Shown: positions 33,290 to 44,392, counted from the stretch's first letter. The stretch is DNA of 64,000 nt from Aldrovandia affinis (GCA_029706075.1 JAINUG010000014.1:6039838-6103837); one strand, 5' to 3'. Made by a program: numbers and translations. The notes: generated from the letters alone by a model not told the origin.

Positions 33290-33865
33290 TGCTATCTACG
33301 CGTGTGCGTGCGTGTGTGTGTGAGTAAGCATGTGTGTGTTTGCGTTTGCGTGAGTGTGACTGTGTGTGAGTGTGACTGTGTGAGTGTATGTGTGTGTGTG
33401 TGTGTGTGTGAGTAAGCATGTATGTGTATGAGCGCTCCTGTGTTTGCGTGAGTGTGAGCATGTGTATATGTTTGTGTGTGTGAGTACATGTGTGTTAGTA
33501 ACATAGGCCTAATGAGTGGGGGACCCCCAATATTCAAAACAGTCCATGCATGTGAATGTGTGTGTGAGTGTGAGCATGTGTATATGTTTGTGTGTGTGAG
33601 TACATGTGTGTTAGTAACATAGGCCTAATGAGTGGGGGAACCCCAATATTCAAAACAGTCCTATCTCCTCCCCCCAATAATTTGTAATAATCATTCCCTT
33701 TCATTATCCCCCCCTCCAAATATTTAATATGTGGTTACACCCTTGGACTGTGTAAGTGAGTGTACATGCGTCCATGCATGTGAATGTGTGCGTGTGCGTA
33801 CGCGTACCTGTGTACGTGTGTGTGTGTGTGTTTATGTGTTTGTGTGTGCGTTTGTTTGTTTGTTA
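33290..33865. repeat. GT-rich region with a 98-bp tandem duplication
   Basis: Degenerate GT arrays at 33303-33445 and 33740-33865 flank a duplicated segment. The segment 33448-33545 recurs at 33564-33661 with one difference (GGGACCCCC versus GGAACCCC). It spans GT repeat and the unique words ACATAGGCCTAATGAGTGGG and CAATATTCAAAACAGTCC. Period 116. Confidence 0.9.
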
Positions 33866-34338
33866 GTAAAACATTACCCTTTAACAAAGCCCATTTAAAA
33901 AATTGATGGGGTACTCAAGGCTGTGGAACATCATGAATATTAGGCATAGCGTTCTGGGCTTCAAGCTTTACCCGACAACAACCCCAGCCACGGGAACATA
34001 CATGATTCAAAGAAAGGGCCAGCCCTGCCTTGTGGCTTTCTTGCTTATACTTGACTTGGTCTTATTTATTGTATGCCCAAGCTGTATAATAGTTTCACAA
34101 CAGCAGCAGAATTTTCAACATCTGTACAGGAGCCAACATGTTGTACCGCAACACCATCAAAGACCACCAGATGGCGAACTAGTGTTGTGAGAGACTGGAA
34201 TCCAGTCAGATCTGGAGCAGTAGCACTACTCAGACTATGATTTAGGACGAGGTCAATTTGAGTCACTCTTGCCTGCATGCCTAGATCAACATTTCTGTAG
34301 GTAAGATTTCAAACTTGATACATTTCAGGATCAAAATA
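33866..34338. other. Non-coding stretch, nothing recognised
   Basis: Anonymous sequence between GT repeats and the Tc1-like end. Short open frames without domains. Confidence 0.45.
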
Positions 34339-34480
34339 CAGGTAACTGACAAAATAAAGGAAACACCAACATTGAGTGTCCTAATAGGGTGCTGGGTCAC
34401 CATGAGCCCCCAGAACAGCTTCAGTGTGCCTTAGCATAAATTGTACAAGTGTCTAGAACTCTATTGGAGGGATGGATTCT
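34339..34480 (-). mobile_element. Tc1-like element, one end only
   Basis: CAGGTAACTGACAAAATAAA at 34339, next to TA (34337-34338), then CCTAATAGGGTGCTGGG and AGTGTCTAGAACTCTATTGG. This is the reverse of the right end at 28540-28666. It is cut off at about 34480. Confidence 0.8.
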
Positions 34481-35585
34481 GTGTTTTGATTGCCATTGTT
34501 TGCAAATTTACAAGCACATCCACAGCATGGCTGTCAGGCTGCTTTTAAAAAATCCCCAAAAAGGACCAAAGCCAAAACAACGTAATCTGTCTGCCAAAGA
34601 AGCCAAAAACGATGTCGTTACCCAGCTGAAATACAAGCCAATGCAGGCAACGCCGTTTGTTCGGGAGAAAAGCCTCGCAAACAAAAAAGACCAAATTGCC
34701 AACTGGCTTCTTATTAGCTTCTAATCCCTAAGAGAGCACAAGCATGGCCATTTCAGCCCAGGAATGTGTCCGTCTTGCTCTTACAACTCAAAACTGAGTT
34801 TTATTTCTATTAAGTTTACATGGTTTTGGGGAAAAAAGCCAGTTGGCTTTTCATTCCCACAAGTCAGTGCAAAATAAGTGCCAATCATTGTTGGGAGGCA
34901 GAAGTTGCCCGTAAGCACTGAAACAGGGCCAGCCAACTCCACACAAATCCTGACTTTAAACATTAGGAAGAAAAATGCGAAACTAACTTCTAGGATCAGC
35001 GCTCGAGGGAAACTTCCACCTACACCCAATTCAGCCAGTTTGGCTGAAAAAGTCAAAGATGGTAACACTGATCGACAGCAGAGAGGATAACAGTAAGCTC
35101 TGCCAGTAGCCATCCAATTCTTATTGTGTACTCAGCAGCTCCACCTAGAGGATTGGAGGGGAACGGTTCTCTCTTTCCAGCAGGCTACATCAGGGAGGTT
35201 TATGGAGGGACATTGCATGCCCCATTTCAGCTGTGTTTGCCTCAATTTACTCTGTAGGTATATGTGAGCTTTTGTACCTCACAACATTGTGCAAATAACA
35301 TGCAAGATGCCCAATCGGGAGAGAAAGAATTTGAATGGAGGGCAAATGTAAACATCATCATTTTTTCAAAAGCATTCTGCCTGGGGTTCCCTAAACCTCA
35401 CAAGCATTTATGCCACTGACAGCCTGATAATTATGATCATTATTATTTTAATTTAAATAAATGCCAAAGCACTGGCAAAGCACACTAAAATCTACTTTTC
35501 TTGATGTTTGACACCACTGTCAGCCAGTGGAACTCTCCTAATATTACAGTGTGTTAGTTAAATGCATGAACATTTACATCACAGG
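34481..35585. other. Non-coding stretch, nothing recognised
   Basis: Anonymous sequence. Open frames of up to 110 codons have no domain. Confidence 0.45.
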
Positions 35586-35638
35586 CATTTAGCAGACACT
35601 CTTATGCAGAGCGACTGATATCTATACAGCTGGATATT
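35586..35638 (-). mobile_element. SINE fragment with LINE-type tail
   Basis: CATTTAGCAGACACTCTTAT, GCAGAGCGACTGA and ACAGCTGGATATTTT match the tail part of the element at 52462-52675. Confidence 0.7.
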
Positions 35639-35639
35639 T

Positions 35640-36145
35640 TTGTTGAATTATTTGTTTGTAACCATCTCCTGACTTCTGCAGGTTAATGACTGCTTGTATT
35701 ATTTCTTTCTGATAGTTATTTGGCTTTCCCCATAATAACGGTTGATATGTGACAAATGACGATTTTACATTACCAGTATAAACAAACATAAAGTGGTTCC
35801 TGTGATTGAATGGAAGCCGACAGCAGATAATGAGCATGGATTGTGCTTTTTTAAATGATAAAAACAACATGAGATTTGCCACATATAGCTAAAAATTGTA
35901 ACGCATTCACTACTCAATATTTCGTCGTTTGACGGTGACAAATGCATATGTTAATTAATTTTTACATGTGTGTTACCTCACTTTTATACCCCAGTGAAAC
36001 AGGAAGCCATGGGAGGCCACAGTACAGTTCCCTGAGATTGAGATGAACTTTAAAAAAGTAGCACTTAATGCAGCTTTTTTTTAAGGGGGATTTAATTTAA
36101 AAGACTGAATTAGGGATGTAAATAATTGTAATAGCTCATTACAAA
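35640..36145 (-). mobile_element. Tc1-like remnant (same family as 56.3-56.7 kb)
   Basis: Shares with 56270-56600 in the same order: the ATTTGGCTTTCCCCATAATA-like block, GTGTTACCTCACTTTTATAC, CCAGTGAAACAGGAAGCC, CAGTTCCCTGAGATTGAGAT and GGGATGTAAATAATTGTAAT. No terminal repeat remains. The transposase of this family would run on the minus strand. Confidence 0.75.
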
Positions 36146-36330
36146 TCAATTCAAATCAAATGTATTTGTATAGTGCTTTCTACGCTTAACAAAAGGCCTA
36201 GATTCCCCAAAGCAAGCCTAAGGCCACAGCGGCATGGAAAAACCCCCTTTGGTGGAGAGAAACCTTGGGCGGAACCAGACTAAAGAGGGGGGCCTATCCT
36301 CCTCTGGGCGGTACAGGGTGTGTTAATAAA
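36146..36330. repeat. Dispersed repeat with Glu/Arg-like codon block
   Basis: TGTATTTGTATAGTGCTTTC, GGCATGGAAAAACCCCCTTT and AACCTTGGGCGGAACCAGAC resemble a very common fish repeat that I recall but cannot name. It truncates the Tc1 remnant to its left. Confidence 0.6.
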
Positions 36331-36605
36331 AGACTGTATCAGGGTTAGTCCAAAGGAGAGGCTGGGTCGCTGACTTTATGCCTCCGGGTTAGGCAGTAGG
36401 TAGTTAGGCGGGGGGGCACAACGCTCGCCGAGAAGCACGAAGGGCGTCACGGTAAGACAGGTGGCCGAGTTCCATCTTGGAGGAGACGGATCATTGCCAG
36501 CCTTGGGATAGTAATTTGTCCCATAGTGACGGGCAGTGGGCTCATGGGTGAGGGCAAACTAAAGATAATGGAGGGTACAAATTGGGGTTAAAAAAATTTA
36601 AAAAA
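36331..36605 (+). mobile_element. Divergent SINE-A-like body
   Basis: Faint block-wise similarity to SINE-A: CGAGAAGCACGAAGGGCGTC, CGAGTTCCATCTTGGAGGAG, GTGAGGGCAAACTAAAGATA and GGAGGGTACAAATTGGGG occur in the correct order. Much more diverged than other copies; the head is not found. Confidence 0.5.
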
Positions 36606-38460
36606 ATAAAAATAAAAAAAAAACTGGTCTTTCATTAGTGCATTTCCTGTCCTCACAGTCTTAGCAAGCACAATTCAGCATAAAGTGTGACATCATGAGT
36701 TATCCTGGCCACAGCTCTGTTTACCACACGGTTACCATGTACTACAGCTGCTGCTGTATCTGTAATGCAAGCTATGTACTGCAGTGCCAGCAGCAAGTAA
36801 ACAGCACATTGCTTTACTGTTATTGTTCTATCACTATTCACAATATAATTGAGTTGATAACATATACAGTCTTCCAAATGATTTTGTACTTTTGAAGACA
36901 CCCAAAAAAACTAGACAAAGATAAAAACAAGTCTCCCGAAATTTCGGCTCTTCGAAAATTTCCCTTGATTATCAAGTTTTGTTGCAGTCTTTCTTTGAAA
37001 GCTTCGCCTGAGAGATGTACAACGCATCCCATTTCAGATCACAAATGTGTAAGCGGTGTGAAAACTCTGTTTGTTTTTGATGTTCTCCTTCCATTCATCC
37101 CCCTGTTTATTCCCCGATAAAGAGATTCTGCTCTTTGGACTGTTGCTCTTCCGGAATTTCTCTGTTTACAGATGAAGAGAAAGACAGAGAGAGAGAGGCA
37201 GGGTACCAACCGTAAGCTGACAGTGTTGTATGGCAGGATGCTTGTTGCCAGGAAACGGCATTGATGCTGACTGGTACTGCGGGCCCTGACACTATTCTGA
37301 CCAATCAGCACAGAGCTGGTAATATCCACCCTTCTGGGAAGGCTTGTGAGTGCCGGCAGCTCGTAGAACAGTAGGAAGAGCACTCGTGGGTTCCGGCATC
37401 TGATCCGTCACTTTCCCACAGTGAACATCCTCCAATCAGAGCCTTACAGGAACAATAAACCGTGAGATGTTCCTGGAAAGCTGTGGTCAGGGGGAACAAA
37501 CATATACAGAGAGGAAGATTCTATCAATGCCCTTGTTCTTGTGCTTTTGGAGATCAGCCACTAGATGGCGATATGTGTCTATCATCGTCTCCACTTGCCA
37601 ATTTATTACCGTTTCTCGACAGAGGCAGCTTCCAGGAAATGCTACAAAGCATATTTCATACCGGAAAAAACCATAATATTGCAATTACCATAAAATGTAG
37701 CCCTAAAATGAAGTGCGCGAGAACAACACATTTAGAATTGTTTTCCTTCCCATAAAGGTTTTTATTACCATTAATCAAGCTACTTCAAAATTAGTCTGTC
37801 CTTCCCGGATTGGCTTTCTGCTCATTTAGTGCCTATTTCTGAACACCACATTTTGTTGAGCAGTGACTTTTTACCGTCCTCGATCCCAGCTATTCCCAAA
37901 CTCTTCTTTGAGTAATTATTATAGTGAGCCAATATTCATGTGATTACTGTCACAGCACAAAGAGATTCTGGTAAATCTTAAACAATATAATAGGGTTGAC
38001 AGAATATATTTCTCACCACCTGAATTTTTTTTTCTCCATAAATGAAACAGGAACTATGTGATGGGAATGATGTCACCCAGATGACCAGGGTATGTTTTCA
38101 CGTTAGGGTGACAAGGTTTTTTTTGTGTCGGTATTGTGAAGAGAGAGGTGGTGGTGGTGATCTCTCTGATCTCAGCTCATCTGGATTGTTCATTGCCTCC
38201 ACAAAGCCTACTATGTCAGTTAATCCCGCTAATATAGACAGCAGAGCTGAGCGGAGCTTCGGCAGCATTAATACAAAATAAATCGGGGCACTCGATTTTA
38301 CCACTGTTCTATTAGTGTTCCCTTCTCATGCTGGCCAGCAGAGGGCGGCACACACCTGCAGTTTCACACAACGGCTTCACAAGCTCCTTCACATGCATAG
38401 TGCTTCCATGGGGTAGGGTGATTCACAGTAATGCTAAAATGATGATGATGATATTATATT
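36606..38460. other. Non-coding stretch, nothing recognised
   Basis: Several open frames of 60-114 codons on both strands, none with a recognisable domain or repeat identity. A short pure GA run at about 37186-37196. Confidence 0.45.
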
Positions 38461-38506
38461 GTTTTGCATCTACTGGTCCTGGGGCTCTTGTTGATGTTAA
38501 TGGATA
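38461..38506 (+). mobile_element. Short Tc1-like transposase fragment
   Basis: GTTTTGCATCTACTGGTCCT, GGGGCTCTTGTTGATGTTAA is the reverse complement of 55433-55482, which lies in a Tc1-like remnant. Fragment of about 46 bp. Confidence 0.7.
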
Positions 38507-38523
38507 TTATTGTTCTTACAATT

Positions 38524-38576
38524 ATGATGATGATGATGATGATGATGATTAATAATAATAATATAATATTAATATC

Positions 38577-38620
<44 letters not shown>
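38524..38620. repeat. ATG and ATT microsatellites
   Basis: ATG units at 38524-38550, then AAT/ATA interruptions, then about 14 ATT units at 38579-38620. Confidence 0.95.
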
Positions 38621-38621
<1 letters not shown>

Positions 38622-38963
38622 TCATCTCATCTCATTGTCTAAGCCGCTTATTCCTGGTCAGGGTCACGGGGGGGCTGGAGCCTAGCCCAGCATGCATAGG
38701 AGCGAGAGGCAGGAATAAACCCTGGACAGGTCGCCAATCCATCGCAGGGCACACACTCACACACTCATACCTACGGGCAATTTAGACTCTCCAATTAGGC
38801 TAACGTGCATGTCTTTGGACTGTGGGAGGAAACCGGAGTACCCGGAGGAAACCCACGCGGACACGGGAGAACATGCAACTCCACACAGAAAGGCCCCGGC
38901 CTGGATTCGAACCCGAGACCTTGCTGTGATGCGACAGTGCTATCCACTGCACCACCGTGCCGC

Positions 38964-38964
<1 letters not shown>
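38621..38964 (-). mobile_element. tRNA-derived SINE embedded in an ATT array
   Basis: Read on the minus strand: GGCGGCACGGTGGTGCAGTG with an A-box-like GTGGTGCAGTGGATAGC, then B-box GGGTTCGAATCC, then a long body (CTTTCTGTGTGGAGTTGCAT, CCGGTTTCCTCCCACAGTCC) and a tail of ATGAG units. The family is widespread in fishes, as I recall. It is full length. ATT arrays lie directly on both sides, so the target was an ATT microsatellite and any target duplication is hidden in it. Confidence 0.9.
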
Positions 38965-39015
<51 letters not shown>

Positions 39016-39016
39016 T
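38965..39016. repeat. ATT microsatellite
   Basis: About 17 ATT units directly after the SINE head, continuing the array left of the SINE. Confidence 0.95.
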
Positions 39017-39423
39017 ATTCCTGTAGCAAACATTCTTACCCAGAGGAACTTAAGGGTATATTTAGGCATGATACATGATCCCTACATTTGTTGAGGTAAC
39101 TTGGCCCTGTGTTTCTGAAACAGGGCAGATGTGGCTTTTCTAGCTGGCTATGCCTACCTCTTATTAGTTTAAGAGTATAAACTTAGTCCAGGGATTTAGG
39201 GCCTACCTTGTAGTTACCGTAGCTGTCTGAGCAACAAAACAATATGACACAGGGTTTACACATGCAATGATGAGTATAAGTATAAATACATTATAGAAAT
39301 GTATATCTGGTAGCCCTAGCAACAAAATATGTCTAAAAGCAATACTATTAATCTTTTGGAAAGCATTAGATGGCAAGCAAGCTACTATAGTTACTCTTCT
39401 AATGTACATTTGGTGAGGTATGT
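39017..39423. other. Non-coding stretch, nothing recognised
   Basis: Anonymous AT-rich sequence. Confidence 0.5.
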
Positions 39424-39426
39424 ACA

Positions 39427-39707
39427 GACACTCTTCAGGTTACGCAAACTTGGCGTACAGAAAATTTGATTTTGCGGAAATTTAATTTTACCGCAATTAA
39501 TTTTTTTAAATTGCCCACCAGGTTTGCGTTAGTTACGGAAAGGGCAGGCAGACTGTCACTGAAATTGATGGAAAATACTAATTAATTAAAATTGTCATTT
39601 GAGGGCTTTTTTCTTTTTTTTTTTCGTCCTTTTAAATACCGTATATCCCCAATTCTACTTACGGAAAGCCTTGAGGAATGGGACCCTTGCGTAACCCGAG
39701 GAGTGTC
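39427..39707. mobile_element. Candidate MITE, 281 bp
   Basis: Terminal inverted repeats of 21 bp: GACACTCTTCAGGTTACGCA at 39427 and the complement of GCGTAACCCGAGGAGTGTC ending at 39707, with two mismatches. The interior is AT-rich and non-coding. A target duplication could not be fixed. Confidence 0.7.
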
Positions 39708-40241
39708 TTTTAAGCACATGATTTAAATAAATAAATAAATAAAAAGCAATGACACAAGCTTGCCGAGCTGAGGAATCAATGGGCAGGGAGTGGTGAGCGG
39801 TTAACAGCATTGAATCAGCTGAGTGAGGCTCCTAATCTCAGGAGATAACATAAAGATATCTCCACTCTCCACAGGGCCACTGTCCTGGGCTCTCTGTCAA
39901 TTCTGAAAGATTGTCCTCGGGCGTCTGCCAGCTTTGTGCCTTTTTACACCATTACTCTGGAATGGTGCCCTGGCAATTTTGTTTTACGTCCCCCGGTTAT
40001 CGTATCGGTTGTGTCAGGGTGTTGTCATAGAGATTGTGTTTACAGTTTGAGGTTGCTAGGCGACATTTACCAAAAGAAAACATCGTCGTCCACACATATG
40101 GCAGAAAATGTATGTTTAAAAGTTGAGCTCAATCATGAATGTTGTGCTTATATATACATTATACTCTACAATGTCGGATAAAAAAACTACTTTAAAGCTT
40201 AATGAATTATGCCCACTGTATATGTGTATGTGTATATATAT
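39708..40241. other. Non-coding stretch, nothing recognised
   Basis: Short AAAT run at 39724-39743; otherwise anonymous. The last bases are the ATATATAT target of the hAT-type element. Confidence 0.5.
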
Positions 40242-41406
40242 TAGGGCTGTCAAGTGATTAAAATATGTAGTCGTGATTAATCGCACGATTATCCATAGTT
40301 AATCGCGATTAATCACACTTTTTTTTAAATGTTCAAAATGTACCTTAAATGGATATTTTTCAAGTGTTTAATACTCTTATCAACATGGGAGGGGACAAAT
40401 GTGCTTGCTTTATGCAAATTATGTTTATTGGAAATCAATGAACAACCCAAAACAATTACAAATATTGTCCAGAAACCCTCAAAGGTACTGCATTTAGCAT
40501 AAAAAAATATGCTCAAATCATAACATGGCAAGCTCAAGCCCAACAGGCAATAACAATTGGGCATATTGACCTGCTAAATTTAATTTAACATTCCTTAGTA
40601 ATATGAGTACTCACACAATGTAGTGTGTCCAACTTTGCGCTTATAAAGGTTCACTAAAACATCCTGTTTTTTTAGGCATTAACACAAAACAATGGGCCTC
40701 AATGCATCGCAACAACAGACACATTGTACAACAGGTACATTGGTCAGTTAAATTTTCCATTACTCAAAGATCATTCCCTGGATCCCTCGCACTTCTAAAG
40801 CAAATCAAATAGTCTCCGGTGAGCGCAACCGTCGTAGTCTGTCCCAACTCCTCCGCTACTTTTGCTTTCTGGTCCTCATACAAGTTGTGTATCTTCGATA
40901 CAGTGGTGGCTCTCGAAGGCAATTCATAAGTGCAGTCGTTGGATGCGATCTGAATTATTTCACGCAGACCCTCATCCTCCACAATGTTAATTGGCCTGCA
41001 AGCTGTAGCCACCCATTTAGCTATTGCTGTTGACAGCTTGCTGCTTGTAGAGTTGTTCAGGGGTTTCCCTCGCACACTATCAAGTCTGGTCTGCCGCAAG
41101 CGAGATGTTTCAGGGCTAACGGGGCTGTCTGCATTAACTGTGTGCTTGGCTAGCAAATGGTATTTGAGACTAGATGTACTCCAGTGGTAAGTCAATTCAC
41201 ATCGACAGTAACTGCAAATAACTTTGGTCTTGTCGACAGGCCCATCTGGCAGGGCTTTGTAGTTGAACTTGCCATTCAAAATGCCTTTTTCTTTATCCAT
41301 TGCTGCTTGCTATCGCCATCCGACTTAACGTTAATGCTAGCTGATTCGTAAACTACTAACTAAACTATGAATTTGCATTAACGGGTTATTCACTTTGACA
41401 GCCCTA
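40242..41406 (-). mobile_element. hAT-type element, internally deleted, with 8-bp TSD
   Basis: Ends TAGGGCTGTCAA-GTGA at 40242 and its complement TCACTTTGACAGCCCTA ending at 41406 form roughly 17-bp inverted repeats. Both sides carry ATATATAT (40234-40241 and 41407-41414), an 8-bp target duplication as expected for hAT elements. The low-complexity target means this could partly be coincidence. A subterminal region near 40270-40315 is rich in GATTAATCGC and its complement. At 1165 bp it is far shorter than an autonomous hAT and retains only an N-terminal ORF. Confidence 0.88.
40764..41300 (-). CDS. BED zinc-finger N-terminal fragment of hAT transposase
   Basis: An intact 178-codon ORF starts at a true ATG (MDKEKGILNGKF). 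It contains a BED-type zinc finger with C29-x2-C32 (ICSYC) and H48-x4-H53 (YHLLAKH). In hAT transposases and domesticated ZBED proteins this finger binds DNA. A linker rich in Ser/Thr follows, then a helical region (LREIIQIASNDCTYELPSRA) and VALTGDY near residue 160. In full transposases VALTGD-like sequence leads into the RNase-H-fold catalytic domain. Here the frame instead runs into 15 unrelated residues and stops, so the catalytic and dimerisation (hATC) parts are missing. The product, if made, could bind DNA but not cut it. Expression is unknown. It most likely represents a deletion derivative rather than a host gene. Confidence 0.8.
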   Translation of the reverse strand: MDKEKGILNGKFNYKALPDGPVDKTKVICSYCRCELTYHWSTSSLKYHLLAKHTVNADSPVSPETSRLRQTRLDSVRGKPLNNSTSSKLSTAIAKWVATACRPINIVEDEGLREIIQIASNDCTYELPSRATTVSKIHNLYEDQKAKVAEELGQTTTVALTGDYLICFRSARDPGNDL

Positions 41407-41974
41407 ATATATATATGCACTTACAAAATGATGACATTTTGGCATGTCAGTCCTGAAATGCCAATGAATTCGTTTTGGGAGTAGAAGGGCAGTGCATTAC
41501 TATTGTGCTTTACTATTGGTTGTTTTGAGGTCATGTGACATAACAGCACCTAATTGGCTGGTTAATTGTCATATCACATATTTAGTATTTGTCCCTTCCG
41601 GTCTGTGGACCTGTAAGACACGTGCACATGGACAGAGCCAAGGAGATTTTGAGGATGAAGGAGCATTACAGAAGCTTACATCAGCCAGTGGCAGCATTTA
41701 CAGGAAGGGGAGCACAGCTTCACTGTGTGGACAGCTGGTGTTGCCTGGTCTTCGCAGGCCAATCGGTAACGTTCTCACAACGCTTTGGCAACGTATAAAC
41801 AGCATAATCCGAAACACCTGCTTGGGTAGTCTCCCCGGCGCTCCCAGCCCCGTGCTTTGCGGCGACACAGGCGGTTTGTCCCGTACGCACACGGCCGGCT
41901 AAGGGGATTAATCAGCTCTATTGTGTGTGCCGGTATCGGTGGCAGTCACTCCTGCCCTTAGAGGGCTACGGGGT
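41407..41974. other. Non-coding stretch, nothing recognised
   Basis: An open frame of 136 codons (41492-41902) has no recognisable domain and I treat it as chance. Confidence 0.45.
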
Positions 41975-42120
41975 TTGCTACAGTTTTTTTGTTTTCACCT
42001 AAAAATCTGTGACCAATTCAGACAGGGAAAGCAGGTGGGGTGAGTTAACGATGTAATCGTCCACTTTAATTGATCAGGTGCTGAGTGACAGTGACAGCCT
42101 GCACACCCTGCAGGGCCACA
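41975..42120 (-). repeat. Dispersed repeat (14.2-kb family)
   Basis: TTTTTTTGTTTTCACCTAAA, AAAGCAGGTGGGGTGAGTTA and CCTGCAGGGCCAC match 14239-14395 in the same orientation. Confidence 0.7.
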
Positions 42121-43289
42121 TATACACAGGCACTGTCCATTTTGGGAGAAGCGCTGTGACATCTGATGTACGAATGTGTTTTCTGGCAGTAACTCTTCTT
42201 GTGAAGGGTCCTGCACAAACACTGCATAAGCCTTCATAAGCACTGCATAGCCATTCATAAACACTTGTACCGATATGGACAGTCATCATTCATGCCAGAA
42301 GGGACATTGTCATGGCATCGGTTGGTATAAATATATACGTAGTTGTTATGTAGCACGCTTCATAGAATGTGTTACCTGTGGATGTGTCTTTGTGGGGTGC
42401 TTTCCTGAAAATGTTGTTTTCACTGGAGGAGGTTGTGGGTGTGTCACAGAGGTCTGGCATGCACACAAGGTTTTACAGTTTGTTATGTAGCAGAAATGAC
42501 ACACATGCCACCAGTAACACGCTGCAGTCTCCTTTGATCCCAGCCCTCCCTTTTCCAGCAAGTGCTCGAGAACAACATGTCACCTGGCTGGGTGTCTCCT
42601 AGCCCGGGCCAGGGCCATTTGAGTGTTCCTCCCCCGGACTACTAAAGTGTTGCCTTTGTTTTGGCAGCTACCTGTATGTGGGTTCACTGTTTATGGCATA
42701 CGGTAGTGGCTTTGCAGTAAAAAGTTGACACGGACGACTCTTCCACTCGCACACTGTGTAGCAGGTCAACAAGGTGCCAGGTGGTGAAGAGAGGGGAACA
42801 TTTAGTTTCACACTATGACATCACTATGGCATCACAGACCAGCTGACCCCTTCCTGGACAGTGACGTCTGTATTTGGAGCCGTCTCACAGGCATGGCATA
42901 GATATTTGGACCTCCACACAGCCGCCCCCTCCCCCTCTTCCGAAATGTCCCCGGGGCCCCAGTGTTACATAAAGTGTTTATGGTACAATGTGCAAGAGCT
43001 GCAACAGATCTCTGCTCTCTGTTTTCACTGCTGGGTGTAACTGAGCCTGGCTCAAATTCACCAGCGTGTTCTCCTGTTAGGCCTCTGTTAGGATGAGACT
43101 TTCATGCATCCTAAGTGCCAGTATGACTGTGTGTGAGTGGATTAAGAATGAATAGGCCAGTTTTTATTATCTTTTAATGTATTGCAGTAGCCTACAAGGA
43201 GGTAAATAAGAATTTAAGGGGCACTTCTCCCCCACATTCTTCCCCTAGTGGTAAAAGGTTGTTAATGCAGGGGCTGCTCACCCAATCAA
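42121..43289. other. Non-coding stretch with a solo Tc1-like end
   Basis: CTTTGTTTTGGCAGCTACCTG at about 42654-42674, followed by TA, is a right end of the 12.4-kb Tc1-like family. The rest is anonymous, with short open frames. Confidence 0.55.
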
Positions 43290-43304
43290 TTACTCAGTGA
43301 GTAC

Positions 43305-43470
43305 GTGCATGTGAATGAGGGAGTGAGTGAGTGTGTGAGCGAGAGCACAAGAGAGTGAGTGAACGAGTGAGTGAGTGTATATGTAGGTGAATGTTTGAGT
43401 GAGCGAGCAAGAGTGAGTGAGAGTGATTGATTGATTGAGTGAATATGTAAGTGAGTGAATGAGTGAGACA
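43305..43470. repeat. Degenerate GTGA array
   Basis: Many GTGA/GAGT units with interruptions. Minus-strand frames translate as His-Ser-Leu repeats and are artefacts. Confidence 0.85.
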
Positions 43471-43592
43471 TGTATAGGATATATATCCATTTGTGGTGTT
43501 TTTTTTAAGTATTACATTTTATTTATTTATTCCAGTTAAGGAGGGTTCAAATGGAGAAGCCCCTTTGTAGGCATTCCTCATAGTAGGATAGT

Positions 43593-43965
43593 AGGCCTTG
43601 GATAGCATAGCGGTCTAACACACCCGTATTGGCTGGTCCTTTACGAGTGTGAGCTGCCTATCATGGTCGCGGTTTGAAACCCGACTGTACCAGACCGGCC
43701 CTGGTGGGGAGTCCCGATCGGGGGCAGCATTTGTCTGTCCGCCCCAGGGGGAAGGGGGAGGGTGAGCCTGCATGAACTCACTGAGCGCGTAAGGGTGTCT
43801 CCAGAACATCGGTGGGAGAATTCCTTCTCAAAGGAAGCGGAGTTCGCTGCCCTCAGAGAATTAGCTTGCCTCATAGAGACGGGTGGTGAGTTTGTGTGGG
43901 GAGGGCAAATCGAAATAGAGGGTATGATTGGCCACTAAATTGGGCGAAAAACTGGAAAAAAATCT
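43593..43965 (+). mobile_element. Full-length SINE-A copy
   Basis: Head TAGCATAGCGGTCTAACAC and B-box GGTTTGAAACCC (about 43669-43680), body CCCGATCGGGGGCAGCATTT, then GAATTAGCTTGCCTCATAGA and GGCCACTAAATTGGGCGAAA, then the A-rich tail. Complete from head to tail. No clear target duplication. Confidence 0.92.
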
Positions 43966-44304
43966 AAAAATTTGAAAGAAAGAAATACTGGTGTATGAGG
44001 TCAGCACACACTACTTCCCTCAAAGCTGACAAAATGCATGAGCATGTGTTTCATTTTTTTTGTTCTTGTCTCGATGCTCTTACAGACAATGGCCTGGTGG
44101 TGGTGTGTTACTGATGCCAAAAATCCTCCTTCACCCCCACCCCCCCTCCTGACTGACAGCCTCAGCTGAGTGTCTGAGTCCACGCTGTGGAATGAGTTTA
44201 CCTCACCCTAATGCTCAGTCACATGATCAGACCTCCACCGGGAGATCTAATACAGTATGAATATGGAATGTGTATCGAGGAGCTCGATGATTAAAATGGG
44301 TGTG
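43966..44304. other. Non-coding stretch, nothing recognised
   Basis: Anonymous. Confidence 0.5.
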
Positions 44305-44392
44305 TTCCACATCGATCCACATCTGCATGCATTCCACATTGATCCACATCTGCATGCATTCCACATCGATCCACATCTGCATGCGTTCCACA
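44305..44392. repeat. 27-bp minisatellite, 3.3 copies
   Basis: Units at 44305, 44332, 44359 and partial at 44386, of the form TTCCACATCGATCCACATCT-GCATGCA, with single-base differences. Confidence 0.95.

Noticed and set aside
41492-41902. 136-codon plus-strand frame as a gene
   Set aside because: No recognised domain, no coding context, adjacent to repeats; frames of this size occur by chance in 64 kb.
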